From Bugulina stolonifera (taxonomy: Eukaryota; Bryozoa; Gymnolaemata; Cheilostomatida; Bugulidae): a stretch of DNA of 64,000 nucleotides. Every line of letters starts with the position of its first letter. Within the stretch, counting starts at the first letter, position 1. The stretch spans positions 4,950,733-5,014,732 of the forward strand of contig OW285188.1 of NCBI GenBank assembly GCA_935421135.1, in the 5' to 3' direction. The notes below the pieces were generated by a model. The model was not told the DNA's origin. It was given only the letters and a program-made list of their open reading frames with translations, and made no database searches. This document shows, piece after piece, positions 24,463 to 35,546 of this stretch. The position numbers and the translations under genes were made by a program.

Positions 24463-24532
24463 AGTCATCAGTCGCAGACAGGGAGATTAACAACGTCGGC
24501 ATACACCGGATACTAATAGCTGCAGGAAAAAG

Positions 24533-27500
24533 ATGGCATTATTGGAAAAAGTAAGTCAAATGGGCAAGGATCTTGGACTTACAGATCAGAAGTTGGTAGA
24601 ATTTATTGACAAGAATCTACCAATCATAGAAAAAGATATGGAACGGGAAGAGCGTAGACTGGAACGTGAAGCTAAACTAGAATCTGAACGTCTGAAAATG
24701 GAAGCTGATAAGGAGAATGCTGAACGAGAGCGAGAAGCTGAGAAAGAGCGCCGAGAAGCTGAGAAAGAGCGCCGAGAAGCTGAAATGGAAGCTGAGAGAC
24801 AGCGCATGGCACACGAACTAGAGGTTAAGAAGATAGAAGCCAGCACAAGCCTAGAACAATCCAAGCACGAAAGTACAAGGCTGGAAATAAATAATCGACC
24901 CAAACCAAAACTTCCATTTTTCGATGAAAAAGTCGACAGCATGGATAGTTATCTGGAAAGATTTGAGTGGATTGCTGAGTGCTACAACTGGGAGGTGAGT
25001 GATTGGTCTTACCACTTAAGCCAATACTTACGAGGCAAAGCCACAGAGGCCTATACTCGACTAGCGCCAAGTGATAGGAAGATTTATGCTAAAGTCAAGG
25101 AAGCTTTATTAGAGCGATACAACCTGACAGAAGAAGGCTACCGGAAGAAATTTCGACAGTCTGAGGCACACGAGGATGAGACACCTCAACAATTCTATAC
25201 AAGACTTGAAGACTACTGCAAAAAGTGGGTAGAGCTTTCACAGAGTCAAGATATTGCACAACTCATCGTCACGGAACAATTTATATCATCGTGTCCCTCC
25301 GACCTGGAAGTGCATCTGAACCAGATGACCTTCACAAACAAAGAAGAGTTAACACATGCAGCATCCAAATATCTGCATGCAAGAGGGCGCAAGTTAGCAA
25401 GACACAAGAAAATTAACAAACCAGATAAAGCAGATACTACATCGAGCAACAACTTCCAAAGAAGTGAAGGTAGTTGTTATTTATGCTCAGAAAAGGGCCA
25501 TGTAGCGAGAGATTGTTACAAAAGAGCTAAGAAGTTTTGCTCAAACTGCAACATGAACAATCATAACACCTCTGAGTGCAAGAGGAATGACAGAAGGACG
25601 ATTAAACAGGTTGGTGCTGTCAAGCAGATGGTTCACACGAATGAGGAATCTAGAAGAGATGGAATCAACAAGGAGAAACCACCTAGAGAGATGATAGTTG
25701 ATGGACAAAAGTACGTCAACGTCGCACAATGTGATTATGTAACAGCTTCTAGTGAAAACAACATCAGCGTCTTTAAGGGTAAAGTGAATGGGTCAAAAGT
25801 GAATCTTATCCGTGATACTGGATGCAGTACTGTTGTCATAAAGAAAGAATTTGTCAACCCAGAAGACTATACTGGTGAGCATCTATACCTTCGCTTTGCA
25901 AATAGCAGTGTAGAAAAGGCGCCATGTGCATATGTGAATATTCAGTCACCCTTCTATTGCGGACGTTACTGCGCAGCAGTGCTGGAGGATCCTTCACATG
26001 ACTTATTGATTGGCAACATACCTGAAGCAAGATCAGCAGATGACCCACAATTAAATTGGGAGCAATGCTCAGTGACCACTAGAGCGCAAGCCAGTAAAGA
26101 AAAGACGGGGGAAAAACCTCTGTATGTTAATGACATAGAAAACACCGTAGTCGACAGAGAAGATTTTGAAAGAATGCAGAAGGAAGACGGTTCACTTAGA
26201 AGATTCTATGATGCAACTGAGATCAAAGACGGGAAAAACCAGTCGACCAGGTTTGATGTGAAAAAGGGACTCCTTTATCGTGAGTATACAAACAAGAAAG
26301 TCAACCATGGTCAACCAAATAGACAGTTATTGGTACCAACTAAGCTAAGGAAAGAAGTAATGCAGAAGGGGCATGACAGCATCATGAGTGGCCACCTCGG
26401 AGTGAAAAAGACATCAGATCGGATCTTATCTAACTTCTTTTGGCCTGGTCTCAACAGTGATGTCGTCCGATTCTGCCGATCATGTGATATATGCCAGAAG
26501 ACAGTAAAGAAGGGTTCTGTAATGAAGGTGCCTGTCCAGGAGACCCCGCTTATCGACACCCCATTCAAGAGATGTGCTGTTGACCTGATTGGACCTATCA
26601 ATCCTCCAAGTAAAAAAGGACACCGATACATTCTTACGCTTGTCGACTACGCCACTAGATACCCAGAAGCCATTCCACTCAAGAACATAGACTCTGTGTC
26701 TGTAGCCGAAGCTCTACTTGACATCTACAGCCGTGTTGGAGTTCCAGAAGAAGTAATTAGCGATCAGGGGACCCAATTCATATCTGACTATATGAAGGAG
26801 TTTACTAGGCTGCTCGGAATCAGGCAGTTACCAACAACACCCTATCATGCCATGGCAAATGGGCTGGTAGAGAGATTCAATGGAACACTCAAGAGCATTC
26901 TGAAAAGGATGTGTACGAAAGAACCTCGGCAATGGCACCGACTGATTAATGCTGCTTTGTTTGCCTATCGAGAGGTTCCTCAGGAATCGACAGGATTTTC
27001 ACCTTTCGAATTATTGTACGGACGGACTATCAGAGGACCTATGTATATTCTGAGACAACTCTGGACAAAAGAAGACGCAGATGAGGATGTGAAGACTAGT
27101 TACCAGCATGTTTTGGAACTCAGAGAACGCCTTGATGACCTCATGGAAATAGCCCAGTCGTCCCTTAAGGACAGTCAGAAGAGGTACAAGAATTATTTTG
27201 ACAGGAAGGCAAAACCAAGAGGATTCGCTACAGGTGACAAGGTGCTTATTCTTCTACCTACTAACAGTAATAAGCTACTAATGCATTGGCAAGGACCATT
27301 CACAGTAGAAGAGAAGATGGGACTAAATGACTACAGAGTCAATGTTAGAGGAAAGAAAAGGACATACCATGCCAATATGTTAAAGAAGTACTATGACAGG
27401 GAAGGAGAGGGTCAACCATCGACTGTAGGAGCCATTTCAACACTAAATGTTGCAAATGTTGGCATCATAACTCCTGACGACAATTTGGATCTGGATGAAT

Positions 27501-28963
27501 ATCAAGATGGACTCCTGGAGTTGTTTGAACCCAAAGTACAGAAGGAAACTATAGATGACGTCGCGGTAGGCAAAGGACTGGATAAGGCTCAGAAACAACA
27601 ACTTAATGCTATAGTAGAGAGGTATGAGAAGCTGTTCAGTGATCTACCTGGAAATGCAAAGGGAATGGAGCACTCAATTCAACTCATCAGTAAAGAGCCA
27701 GTCAAGTCAAAGCCTTACAGACTACCATTTAAAGTAAGGGAAACATTAAAAGATGACATCAAGGAGATGCTGAGTATGGGAGTTATCAGGCCTTCGACCT
27801 CTCCTTACGCCTCACCAACTGTGATTGTCAAGAAGCCTGACGGCACAAATAGGATTTGCATAGATTACAGGAAATTGAATAAAATTACGGTCTTTGATCC
27901 GGAGCCAATGGTGACTGGTGATAGCCTCTTCCAGAAGTTGAATGGCGACAAATTCTTCAGTAAGCTTGATTTATCCAAAGGATATTGGCAGATTCCAGTC
28001 AGACCAGAAGATGTTGCAAAAACCGCATTTGTTACTCCGGATGGACACTATGAATTTTTAAAGATGCCTTTTGGTATGGTCAACTCAGGTGCCACCCTTG
28101 TGCGAGCCATGAGAAAGCTAATTGGAGACTTAGGTGGTGTTGACAACTATATTGATGACGTCATCATTCACACGGCAACATGGGACGAACATATACAACT
28201 GCTTGATAAAGTATTTCGAATATTGAGCGAAGCAGGGCTCACACTGCGACCTAGCAAATGTAATATTGGGGAAGTAGATGTGGAATTCATCGGTCATCAG
28301 CTACAAGATGGACAGATCAGACCTATAGAAGACAACGTCGAGAAAATCAAATCTGCTCCACGCCCGACTGACAAGACCCAAGTTAGATCTTTCCTCGGAC
28401 TTACAGGATATTATAGAGAATTTATACCTCACTATTCTACAGTGGCCAGCCCACTGACAGATCTGACCAAGAAAGGCCAGCCAAAGATTGTCAACTGGGG
28501 AGACTCACAGGAAAAAGCTTATAGCAGACTGAAGTCTATGCTCACTAGCGCTCCAGTTCTACAACTACCTGACGTTAACAAACCATTTGTGCTGAGGACT
28601 GACGCATCAGATGTAGCTGTTGGAGCTGTCTTACTTAAAGAATTCAGCGGCAAGCTATTTCCGGTGAGTTATGCAAGCAGAAAACTTCTGGACCGTGAAA
28701 GGAACTACTCAGCCATAGAAAAGGAGTGCCTAGCAGTTGTATGGGCAGTGAAGAAGTATTTACAGTATCTGTATGGAGTAGAGTTCACACTACAGACTGA
28801 CCATCAACCATTAGTATACATTAACCAAGCAAAGTTCGAGAACAGCAGAGTGATGAGATGGGCGATGTACTTACAGAACTTTAGAATTAAAATAGAATCA
28901 ATAAAAGGCAAAGACAATGTAGGTGCTGACTATCTGAGTAGAATTGACTCAGAATTTGAATAA
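24533..28963 (+). CDS. Gag-Pol polyprotein, Gmr1-type order (gag-PR-IN-RT-RH)
   Basis: 1476 residues in one frame. Residues 30-115 form a long charged coiled coil with a 7-residue duplication (EAEKERR). Gag follows, then two CX2CX4HX4C zinc knuckles (about 314-347). Protease: DTG at 428-430. Integrase: HHCC finger (H614, H621, C651, C654) and the DD35E core (D684, D744, E780), then a C-terminal domain (HWQGPFTVEE). Reverse transcriptase from about 1040: CIDYRKLN, SKLDLSKGYWQ, FGMVNSGAT and YIDD (1206-1209). RNase H: D1357, E1396, D1423. It ends ADYLSRI. All catalytic residues are present and nothing is broken. There is no chromodomain or envelope frame. Because gag and pol share one frame, no frameshift is needed. 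The ATG is the first in frame after the primer site. Confidence 0.95.
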   Translation: MALLEKVSQMGKDLGLTDQKLVEFIDKNLPIIEKDMEREERRLEREAKLESERLKMEADKENAEREREAEKERREAEKERREAEMEAERQRMAHELEVKKIEASTSLEQSKHESTRLEINNRPKPKLPFFDEKVDSMDSYLERFEWIAECYNWEVSDWSYHLSQYLRGKATEAYTRLAPSDRKIYAKVKEALLERYNLTEEGYRKKFRQSEAHEDETPQQFYTRLEDYCKKWVELSQSQDIAQLIVTEQFISSCPSDLEVHLNQMTFTNKEELTHAASKYLHARGRKLARHKKINKPDKADTTSSNNFQRSEGSCYLCSEKGHVARDCYKRAKKFCSNCNMNNHNTSECKRNDRRTIKQVGAVKQMVHTNEESRRDGINKEKPPREMIVDGQKYVNVAQCDYVTASSENNISVFKGKVNGSKVNLIRDTGCSTVVIKKEFVNPEDYTGEHLYLRFANSSVEKAPCAYVNIQSPFYCGRYCAAVLEDPSHDLLIGNIPEARSADDPQLNWEQCSVTTRAQASKEKTGEKPLYVNDIENTVVDREDFERMQKEDGSLRRFYDATEIKDGKNQSTRFDVKKGLLYREYTNKKVNHGQPNRQLLVPTKLRKEVMQKGHDSIMSGHLGVKKTSDRILSNFFWPGLNSDVVRFCRSCDICQKTVKKGSVMKVPVQETPLIDTPFKRCAVDLIGPINPPSKKGHRYILTLVDYATRYPEAIPLKNIDSVSVAEALLDIYSRVGVPEEVISDQGTQFISDYMKEFTRLLGIRQLPTTPYHAMANGLVERFNGTLKSILKRMCTKEPRQWHRLINAALFAYREVPQESTGFSPFELLYGRTIRGPMYILRQLWTKEDADEDVKTSYQHVLELRERLDDLMEIAQSSLKDSQKRYKNYFDRKAKPRGFATGDKVLILLPTNSNKLLMHWQGPFTVEEKMGLNDYRVNVRGKKRTYHANMLKKYYDREGEGQPSTVGAISTLNVANVGIITPDDNLDLDEYQDGLLELFEPKVQKETIDDVAVGKGLDKAQKQQLNAIVERYEKLFSDLPGNAKGMEHSIQLISKEPVKSKPYRLPFKVRETLKDDIKEMLSMGVIRPSTSPYASPTVIVKKPDGTNRICIDYRKLNKITVFDPEPMVTGDSLFQKLNGDKFFSKLDLSKGYWQIPVRPEDVAKTAFVTPDGHYEFLKMPFGMVNSGATLVRAMRKLIGDLGGVDNYIDDVIIHTATWDEHIQLLDKVFRILSEAGLTLRPSKCNIGEVDVEFIGHQLQDGQIRPIEDNVEKIKSAPRPTDKTQVRSFLGLTGYYREFIPHYSTVASPLTDLTKKGQPKIVNWGDSQEKAYSRLKSMLTSAPVLQLPDVNKPFVLRTDASDVAVGAVLLKEFSGKLFPVSYASRKLLDRERNYSAIEKECLAVVWAVKKYLQYLYGVEFTLQTDHQPLVYINQAKFENSRVMRWAMYLQNFRIKIESIKGKDNVGADYLSRIDSEFE

Positions 28964-28994
28964 TAGTGCGCAATTATTAAAATAATTCCTCTCA

Positions 28995-29004
28995 AATGGG
29001 GGGT
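28995..29004 (+). promoter_or_regulatory. Polypurine tract
   Basis: AAATGGGGGGT-type purine run directly before the 3' LTR, the usual primer for plus-strand synthesis. It is interrupted only by single T residues. Confidence 0.75.
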
Positions 29005-29540
29005 TGTCACAAATTCTGAGCAATACATGTAGACTCTCCTACTACTGTACTAGCCATATGGGCATAATGTAGGAATAAGAATATTTCATTTATATACGTG
29101 TTATAATATAAGTACATAGTATACATTTATATTGATGTCATGCTAAGGGCAATAATGAGCCATACATTGTTTACACTGACATACCTTTATTACTACTGTA
29201 ACTATAGGCTACTATTGCTATAATTATTGCGCAATATTGTTTACTACTACAATGTACCTGTATACTCTGGAATGTAGTAGAATATTCTTTCAGCTGATTA
29301 TGACTAATTGTTATTGTAATGATGTAATATTTTGGTGGAGAACTCACTAGAACATTCTTCTCACATATATAAGCAAGCCCAATTTTTATAATTATCAGTT
29401 AACTTCTAGCAATAAACAAGGATATATTACACTACATACTACATCTTCTCTGCACTAGATAGACCAAGCTGTGTGTCACTTGATTATCTCTGACTACAGT
29501 GACTTCACCGAACTCTCACAAGTACTACTATCTTGTGACA
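29005..29540 (+). repeat. 3' LTR of the Gmr1-like element
   Basis: Same 536 bases as 23908-24443 in my base-by-base reading, with the TATA box and AATAAA at the matching offsets (AATAAA at 29411-29416). It is followed at once by TTGCT. Confidence 0.93.
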
Positions 29541-29545
29541 TTGCT
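29541..29545 (+). repeat. Target-site duplication TTGCT, right copy
   Basis: Matches 23903-23907. Beyond it, 29546-29810 is the remainder of the MADF intron, rich in TAGTTAGT-like words. Confidence 0.9.
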
Positions 29546-32160
29546 AGTCAGCTAGTTACAGTTAATCAGACAGTCAGTTAGTTAGTTGGTTACATGTAGC
29601 TAGTTATTTAGTCACTGAGTCAGGCGGTCAACCAGAAGTTTTTAGTTACTAGTTGAGTTCGTCGGTTACATGTAGATAGTTACATGTAGTTAGTCAGTCA
29701 GTTAGTAACAATGGTTTTAGTAGTTGGACCAACTAGCTTGGTACAATGTTGGTGTACGGTTACAATCGATATTTCACCACTCATCTATTCTATTCACACT
29801 GGGCTAATTATTTTTCAGTGAAACTAGCAAAGCAGCGGTACAGAAGTCTTCGTACTGCATACGTCAAAGAAAGAAAAAAAGTGGAAGAATCAAAAAGATC
29901 AGGACCGCTCCTGATCTTTTCGATTCACCGACAACATTTAGGTGCCCAAGTGGAAGTGGTTCAAAGATTTAGAATTCCTGAAAGACAATGTCAACACATT
30001 GAGACAAACGAGTTCTACAATTAGAGAGGAAGAGGTTAGTAATGGCAACCAGTAATATGATTTACTCAGCTCAAAACCATACACCAATAACGCCCGTGAC
30101 CCATTATTGCCTCATTTAATTGACTTCCTTCAGTTTTGGATTATATAACATAAAAAGTTGCTATTTTAGAAGTTTCAATTTGATGAAGATGAAGAAACAG
30201 CTGATGGAGCTAGAGGACCTTCTGGGTCTGTAGACATAGCGGATACACCCAGCAGCAGTAATGTAAAGCGACGAAAAGTAAGCTCCCAAGAACATCTACT
30301 AGAATCGGTGCAAAACGCTTCAAAAGCACTGAATTCAGTCATAGCTGCGAAGCCGGCGCAACAAGATATGTTGCAGAACTTCAGTGATCTGATTGCTGCT
30401 CAGATGCGTCTTCTGCCGCAGCAGAAGCAAAACCTGGCAATGATGAGGGTTCACCAGGTGATGTTCGAGGTAAGCAATGAGCAACCCACACAGCCAGCAC
30501 AAATGACACCCCAACCGCCACCACAGATGGTATTCCAGACACCGGTAGCACCCAGACCACCACCTCGGTTTCACATTGCTGATGAGATGGACACTCCTGT
30601 GTACCATAATATGTAGGAATGGATACTCATATAATTATATCATTATACATTGTAACATTATCCACAAAATTATCTGTCAATATTTTTATCTGCAAATGTT
30701 ATTTGTAAACACATGTATTATATTTATAAGTTTTGAATTATTTATTCTATGTAAATATATATGTGAAAACTTGATAATTCAACAAAAAATCTGTACATTA
30801 CACATTATTGAATCATGCGGTCTTGCCAAGGGAGAGCACCTGGACCACTAAAGTAACCAGTGAAACCATCTCTCACTCTCTTGGCGCCATCAGGTGCTCG
30901 TAGTCCTTGTGCTTGTTGATCTACCAGCCCTTCCACCACCACCTGTTTTCATTCACCCTCTGCCCCATCTGTGCCAATGGTAGTGTGCATTGGTTGGTTG
31001 TGAGACCGCAAGAAATTGTGAAGAGCAGCACATGCTTTGACCACAACCTTGAGCTTCTCCGGCCGTAGGTTTAACCGTCCCAGGAAAATCCTCCATGTGG
31101 AGGCATAAATACCAAAGGTATTGTCAATCAACCGCCTTACTCATGAGAATCTATAGTTGAATATCTACAATAAGAAAATTAATGATTAATTTACTGTGCA
31201 CCAACAGAATAGTAGCAATGTTATACATAGTATGACGCTACATGTGGTTTCGAGTTAGTAAGTTGTCTTTCCCTTGTCGTGTGCCGCCCCCAAGATTGCT
31301 TCAAAATAATAAATATACAGATACATGTGGATGGCAAGCGAACATATTGACTAACTACATTTGCAATGTACATGTATATATTATAGTTTGGGTTGCTTCA
31401 TCCATGGTTCATGCCAACTGTAGGTATAATTATGATATTAACGTACCCTTTTCTCTTTGTTGAGGTCACGTCGGTTGTGTGGCTTCATCAAGTACTTCTT
31501 CAAAGGAAAGAGCAACTTTCGAAATAGAATATTCTCATTTTCAAAAGCAATGTATGGTAAGTGAACAAATATTCCTGAACTTTTTTGTACTATTTAGCAC
31601 TAGTTTACATGTTTAAGTATCGTATGAAACAAGAATTAGATAAAAAGTTTCAGTTGTAGCTGCTGTAAACAACCAACAAAGATGACCCCTTTTCTCATTT
31701 CTGGGCAATTTTCAAACTTATGAATGTGGAATTGTCTCCTTTTATGGCCAATGAAAAATTCTCAAAGAATTCGCGTCATTTTGGAGAACACTATAGAGTT
31801 ATCTACTCCATGACGCCATGGAAACCTCTACAAAAAGGTCACAGCCCCAAGGTCATCAACTGCAAGAACTAGTTTACCTTTTTCGGTCACAGTGACAATA
31901 AATTACATTATTACAGCAAAAATTAGGCAAGTAGTAGCACTTAGATAAAACATTTAAAATTGTTGTTGAGATGTTTGTGTATATTTCCAACTTTCTAAGC
32001 ACAATTAGATGTTGCTATACCTATCATCACCATGCTTCTTACTCAGTTCCGACTAGTGGTTGCCACCACCATTTATTTGACTGGGTATACCCATTTCAAT
32101 TTATATTTAATATTATAGCAAAACTTTATGTTATACAATATACGTATATATTTAGCATCC

Positions 32161-32570
32161 ATGTCACCAAGACGAGTGGAAACACGAACAGTAACAAATC
32201 AACAGCCTATCCAGGATAATACAAGCACAAGATATAAAAAGACTGGTGAATTGACATGCAGCCGCAGTTATATATGTTCAAGGTGAGACCATCGTTTATC
32301 TTTAGAGCTCAAGTGGCAATGGAATATTATTTATCCATGACTTGCAAGAACTGAAATTGTTTTGTTTATTTGGTCAGGTCACTACTCCACCCAAAGAGTG
32401 TACATAGAGACACAAATAAAGAGGCAGATCAGCCTAAACACCACTTGCGAAAGGAACAAGTCTGTGACATACCCAGAACAATTATGGGCGAGTGTGGTTT
32501 CAAGTTTTCTAGTAATATGGATTTATCTGCACACTTGATACAACTTTATAAATTAGCTAAAATTTTATAA
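32161..32570 (+). CDS. Possible small two-exon gene, function unknown
   Basis: Exons 32161-32282 (ATG start, donor AAG|GTGAGA) and 32378-32570 (acceptor TTTGGTCAG) join in phase to give 104 residues. The product is basic and hydrophilic, with four cysteines. Its C-terminal ECGFKFSSNMDLSAHL loosely recalls one C2H2 finger with a missing cysteine. It lies in the transposase's large intron on the opposite strand, so it may be part of an inserted element or chance. No family recognised. Confidence 0.3.
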
Positions 32571-33065
32571 ATACATTAGCTAAGTTATCATTTTGTGAAT
32601 TACTTTTATATTATATTTGAAAAATTTATGGTCTCTATATTATAATTTCACTGTATATAGAAAAAATAAACATAGCTTAGAAGATCGGCTGCTCTGATGT
32701 CCTCCCAAGTTGGGTTCTTTGCTCTTCTTGTAATAGTAAGACGAAGTACTGTCAAAATACATTTGTATATCATATTAAAATATTATAACTGTGCGTATCA
32801 TACTGTTATAGCGGGATACATTTCAAATGGAAAACGATCTCACAACACCAACACAGGTAGAAATATAATATTATATGGCCATCACTCGGCATATTTATGT
32901 GCAACACCATACCCACAACACATGACACAATTACACCTTTGAAATTTGCTCCGCTCAAAAACAATGCATCTTACAGGGGGAGGGGGGTTGTTTACGTATG
33001 TACATGCATGTTATATCTTTTTGTGTTCTACACTCTCCAAATATGCAGTTGAGGAGTCACACATT

Positions 33066-35546
33066 TGTGACCCCTGCTATCAGAATCGGACATCGCGCGG
33101 TGAATTGACTTCCACGCAATAAGCGCTCAAAGTCCAAAAAGCTAAACTGAAACTTACCATGCTGATTCTCAGCTTTCAATGTTATTATACTAATTGAAGC
33201 ATGCTCTTTCACTTTCTACTAACCAATTAGCAATCAGTACAGCATAAATAGGTGTAAACTTCGTTCAAAGTCGTTGCTATTGGAGTCACGTGACTTATCA
33301 TGGAGGCACATGGTGGGACCAGGATTTTACTCGCTTTGATTATTTAAATCAATATTGTTACTTTATGGATCTTGCTGAGGACCTTTCTGACCGAGAAAGT
33401 AAAGGAGAGGAAAGAGACTAGCTTTAAGCCATTAATTTAGGTGTGGCTACACACACCTGAGGCCCAGGATGGCCCTGATATACTGGGAGATATTGATAAT
33501 AATAGCGTAAAAATTGTGAAAATTCTTCAAAATTATAATTATCAATATTCCTGTTGTTAAAGACTTTGGAGTGATTTCAGGATGCACAAGCTTATTACCA
33601 AGCCAAGCATTACCAGTTTTACTGTTGAAATGATTCAATCTGTGAGAGATGTGCTCACAGCTCTTGACCAGCCATTACTAGATCTCCTAAAATTTATTAA
33701 GCAAAATCTCTCCCACAATAGTCAATTCTGTCTGCTTCTACTAATTCCCACAAGGCCAAGAAGAGAAAATACTTTGTAAAGATTTCCATTATGAAGGTGA
33801 GCAACTGTTTCATCAATCAAATGGTTAGTAGCTACCTGAATTATAGGCTGAGGCTATTTCACTAGTAAAGATAAAGTTTAGCTCATACTTCAAAATTAGT
33901 TCTGCTGCAAACTCCATGTGTACTACACATACATGTGACTTACCACATATCCTACCCTCTTTATCCTATTTGAGTAACCAATGTGCATCACATGTACATT
34001 ACATTAGAATCAATAACATAGGTTGAAAACTCACATAAGTGAGTATATACATGTACATGTATTTATCTTAAGTTATTAAGTAAAACAATTCATGTCCAAG
34101 GTATCCATGACTATTTGTAGGAACATCAATCTGTTGCCAGGCTTTTATGTGTATGAACAGCAGTGGGACGTCTTCTCTATTTCTAGCCTTGTCAAGTCAT
34201 TATAAGGAGTGTGGTACAACTCCCTTCAACTTCAGCGACTTCAAGTTACAACATCAAAGCAGCCAACTTCGGCCAAGCTTATAGTGGACTTCTTAAATGC
34301 AGTCGGCTCTATCCATGCACTAGCCCTCCTAGGATGGATTCCAGGTAAGTTGACTTTCTACAGGCAATAAACCTTCTCTTCCTGATATAATTTTCATTAT
34401 CATTGATTCCAGAATGGGCCTCTGTTGCTAAAAAGCAAAGATGAAGGCAGATTACATAAGTCCGTCCGCATTACAGATCATACCCAAATATTGCAATACG
34501 TAGGTACACTGCATTATTATACATGTATCACATTGCTCTAATACTGCAGTAGTAAACATACACATAGTTTGAATCTACTAGTATTATACACTTACATGTA
34601 TTTTATCTGTCTCCCATAACCTCTGCCTTCCTCCTTCAAGTACTAAAGTGCAGTGATCATTTCCAAAAAACTAGCAGTAAAAAGCTTTGTGGCAAAGCTA
34701 TGCATACATCAGCTATCAGCTTTCAGTATCTTGTTGTATGACTGCACATGTTATGTGATAGCTAGCAAGTCACAGTGAGGTAATGGTTAAGCATGTGGGT
34801 TTGTAATCTGGAGGTCCAGAGTTCAAATCTAGTCTACTACATCTGCTACGCTTAAGTTTTTGTTTGTCTTATTTTTTCACTGTCAAAATTATTAATACAC
34901 AACATACTCTCAACAGGATTCAAGAAAACAGATGTTAAGGTGCTACCATCTGATCTGAAGTGGAAGGACTATGGAAAGACTACAACTCAATGAAGTTCAT
35001 AATTTGGTCTATTTCACCAGAATGGCGGAATCCGGATAGTTCTAACCTACCTACCTCAAAGACCCTTCTCAGGGCTACCTACATATGAGAGACCATTTTT
35101 GTTAACTTGTTACACGATGTGCAGTATCTTCTATTTCACTTACATGACGATCTGTGTTAAAATTTATGTTAATGCAGCCTGTCCATCCCAATTGGTGCAC
35201 AAGTTCATTTTCACTGTTTTTGTCGAAAATCCTAAATCAGTATCTCTTGTTTAAGTGGCCATGGGACACAAGATATTGTTTTTACATTGTTTTTAGTTAT
35301 TTCATCAGACTCCTCACACATTCTTACCCCTAGTCAGTGAAAACTAGCAATGTAAGTTAATTAGATATGCCCGTTGCTAAGTTCTGAATAGTGTAAACAA
35401 TAAATTATTGGGTCGAAAACTTTAAACCAGATTTTCTCAGTTTGCCTTTTTATGAAAATCGACAGATATGGACCCAGTATTATCCTGATAAAAATTGAAC
35501 CGTTGGTGCTAGAATAAAAAGGAAAATTCTGATAGCAGGGGTCACA
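33066..35546. mobile_element. DNA transposon, 2.5 kb, with 21-bp perfect TIRs, in a transposase intron
   Basis: TGTGACCCCTGCTATCAGAA at 33066 recurs as its exact complement ending at 35546, 21 bases long with the next T. A few further bases outside (ACA) also pair. No clear target duplication was found. Inside, an open stretch at 33248-33420 ends in MDLAEDLSDRESKGEERD, and short spliceable pieces lie at about 34230-34343 and 34918-34993 (KKTDVKVLPSDLKW, then stop) on +. None matches a known transposase, so the superfamily is open. Confidence 0.6.
34778..34845 (+). repeat. tRNA-like sequence (SINE head)
   Basis: TGAGGTAATGGTTAAGCA resembles an A box, and AGAGTTCAAATCT, 45 bases on, a B box. 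The stems do not pair well enough for a working tRNA. It lies inside the 33066-35546 element. Confidence 0.4.

Larger units (their letters stand above)
23908..29540 (+). mobile_element. Complete Gmr1-like Ty3/gypsy LTR retrotransposon
   Basis: 5633 bp with two 536-bp LTRs that read identically, TTGCT target duplications, a primer-binding site just after the 5' LTR, a purine tract (AAATGGGGGG) before the 3' LTR, and one uninterrupted gag-pol frame. Integrase lies between protease and reverse transcriptase, unlike ordinary Ty3/gypsy elements. This order defines the Gmr1 group, first described from deuterostomes. Identical LTRs and an open frame mean a recent insertion that may still be active. 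It sits in sense orientation within the MADF intron. Confidence 0.93.
23607..30616 (+). pseudogene. MADF-BESS protein gene of the Harbinger element, three exons
   Basis: Exon 1 (23607-23742) starts MADVSTERLIEAIK and continues VIWNFKYPKHFEQV, the first helix of a MADF domain. Exon 2 (29819-30034) continues VKLAKQRYRSLRTAY and, in another frame, VPKWKWFKDLEFL, the second half. Exon 3 (30170-30616) is open and has a BESS motif (FSDLIAAQMRLLPQQK) and a proline-rich end. Splice sites are GT-AG and phases join. MADF binds DNA; in PIF-like elements such a partner protein helps the transposase recognise the ends. Exon 2 is broken: a perfect 12-bp inverted repeat at 29893-29920 coincides with a frame change, and an in-frame TAG lies just before VPKW. 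Intron 1 holds the 5.6-kb retrotransposon. MADF-BESS identity is secure; inactivity is likely. Confidence 0.75.

Noticed and set aside
24586..24942. 118-codon frame on - with serine-rich product
   Set aside because: It is the antisense shadow of the coiled-coil part of gag.
34778..34845. Candidate tRNA gene
   Set aside because: A- and B-box-like words are present but the stems do not pair, so it is listed as a SINE-like repeat.
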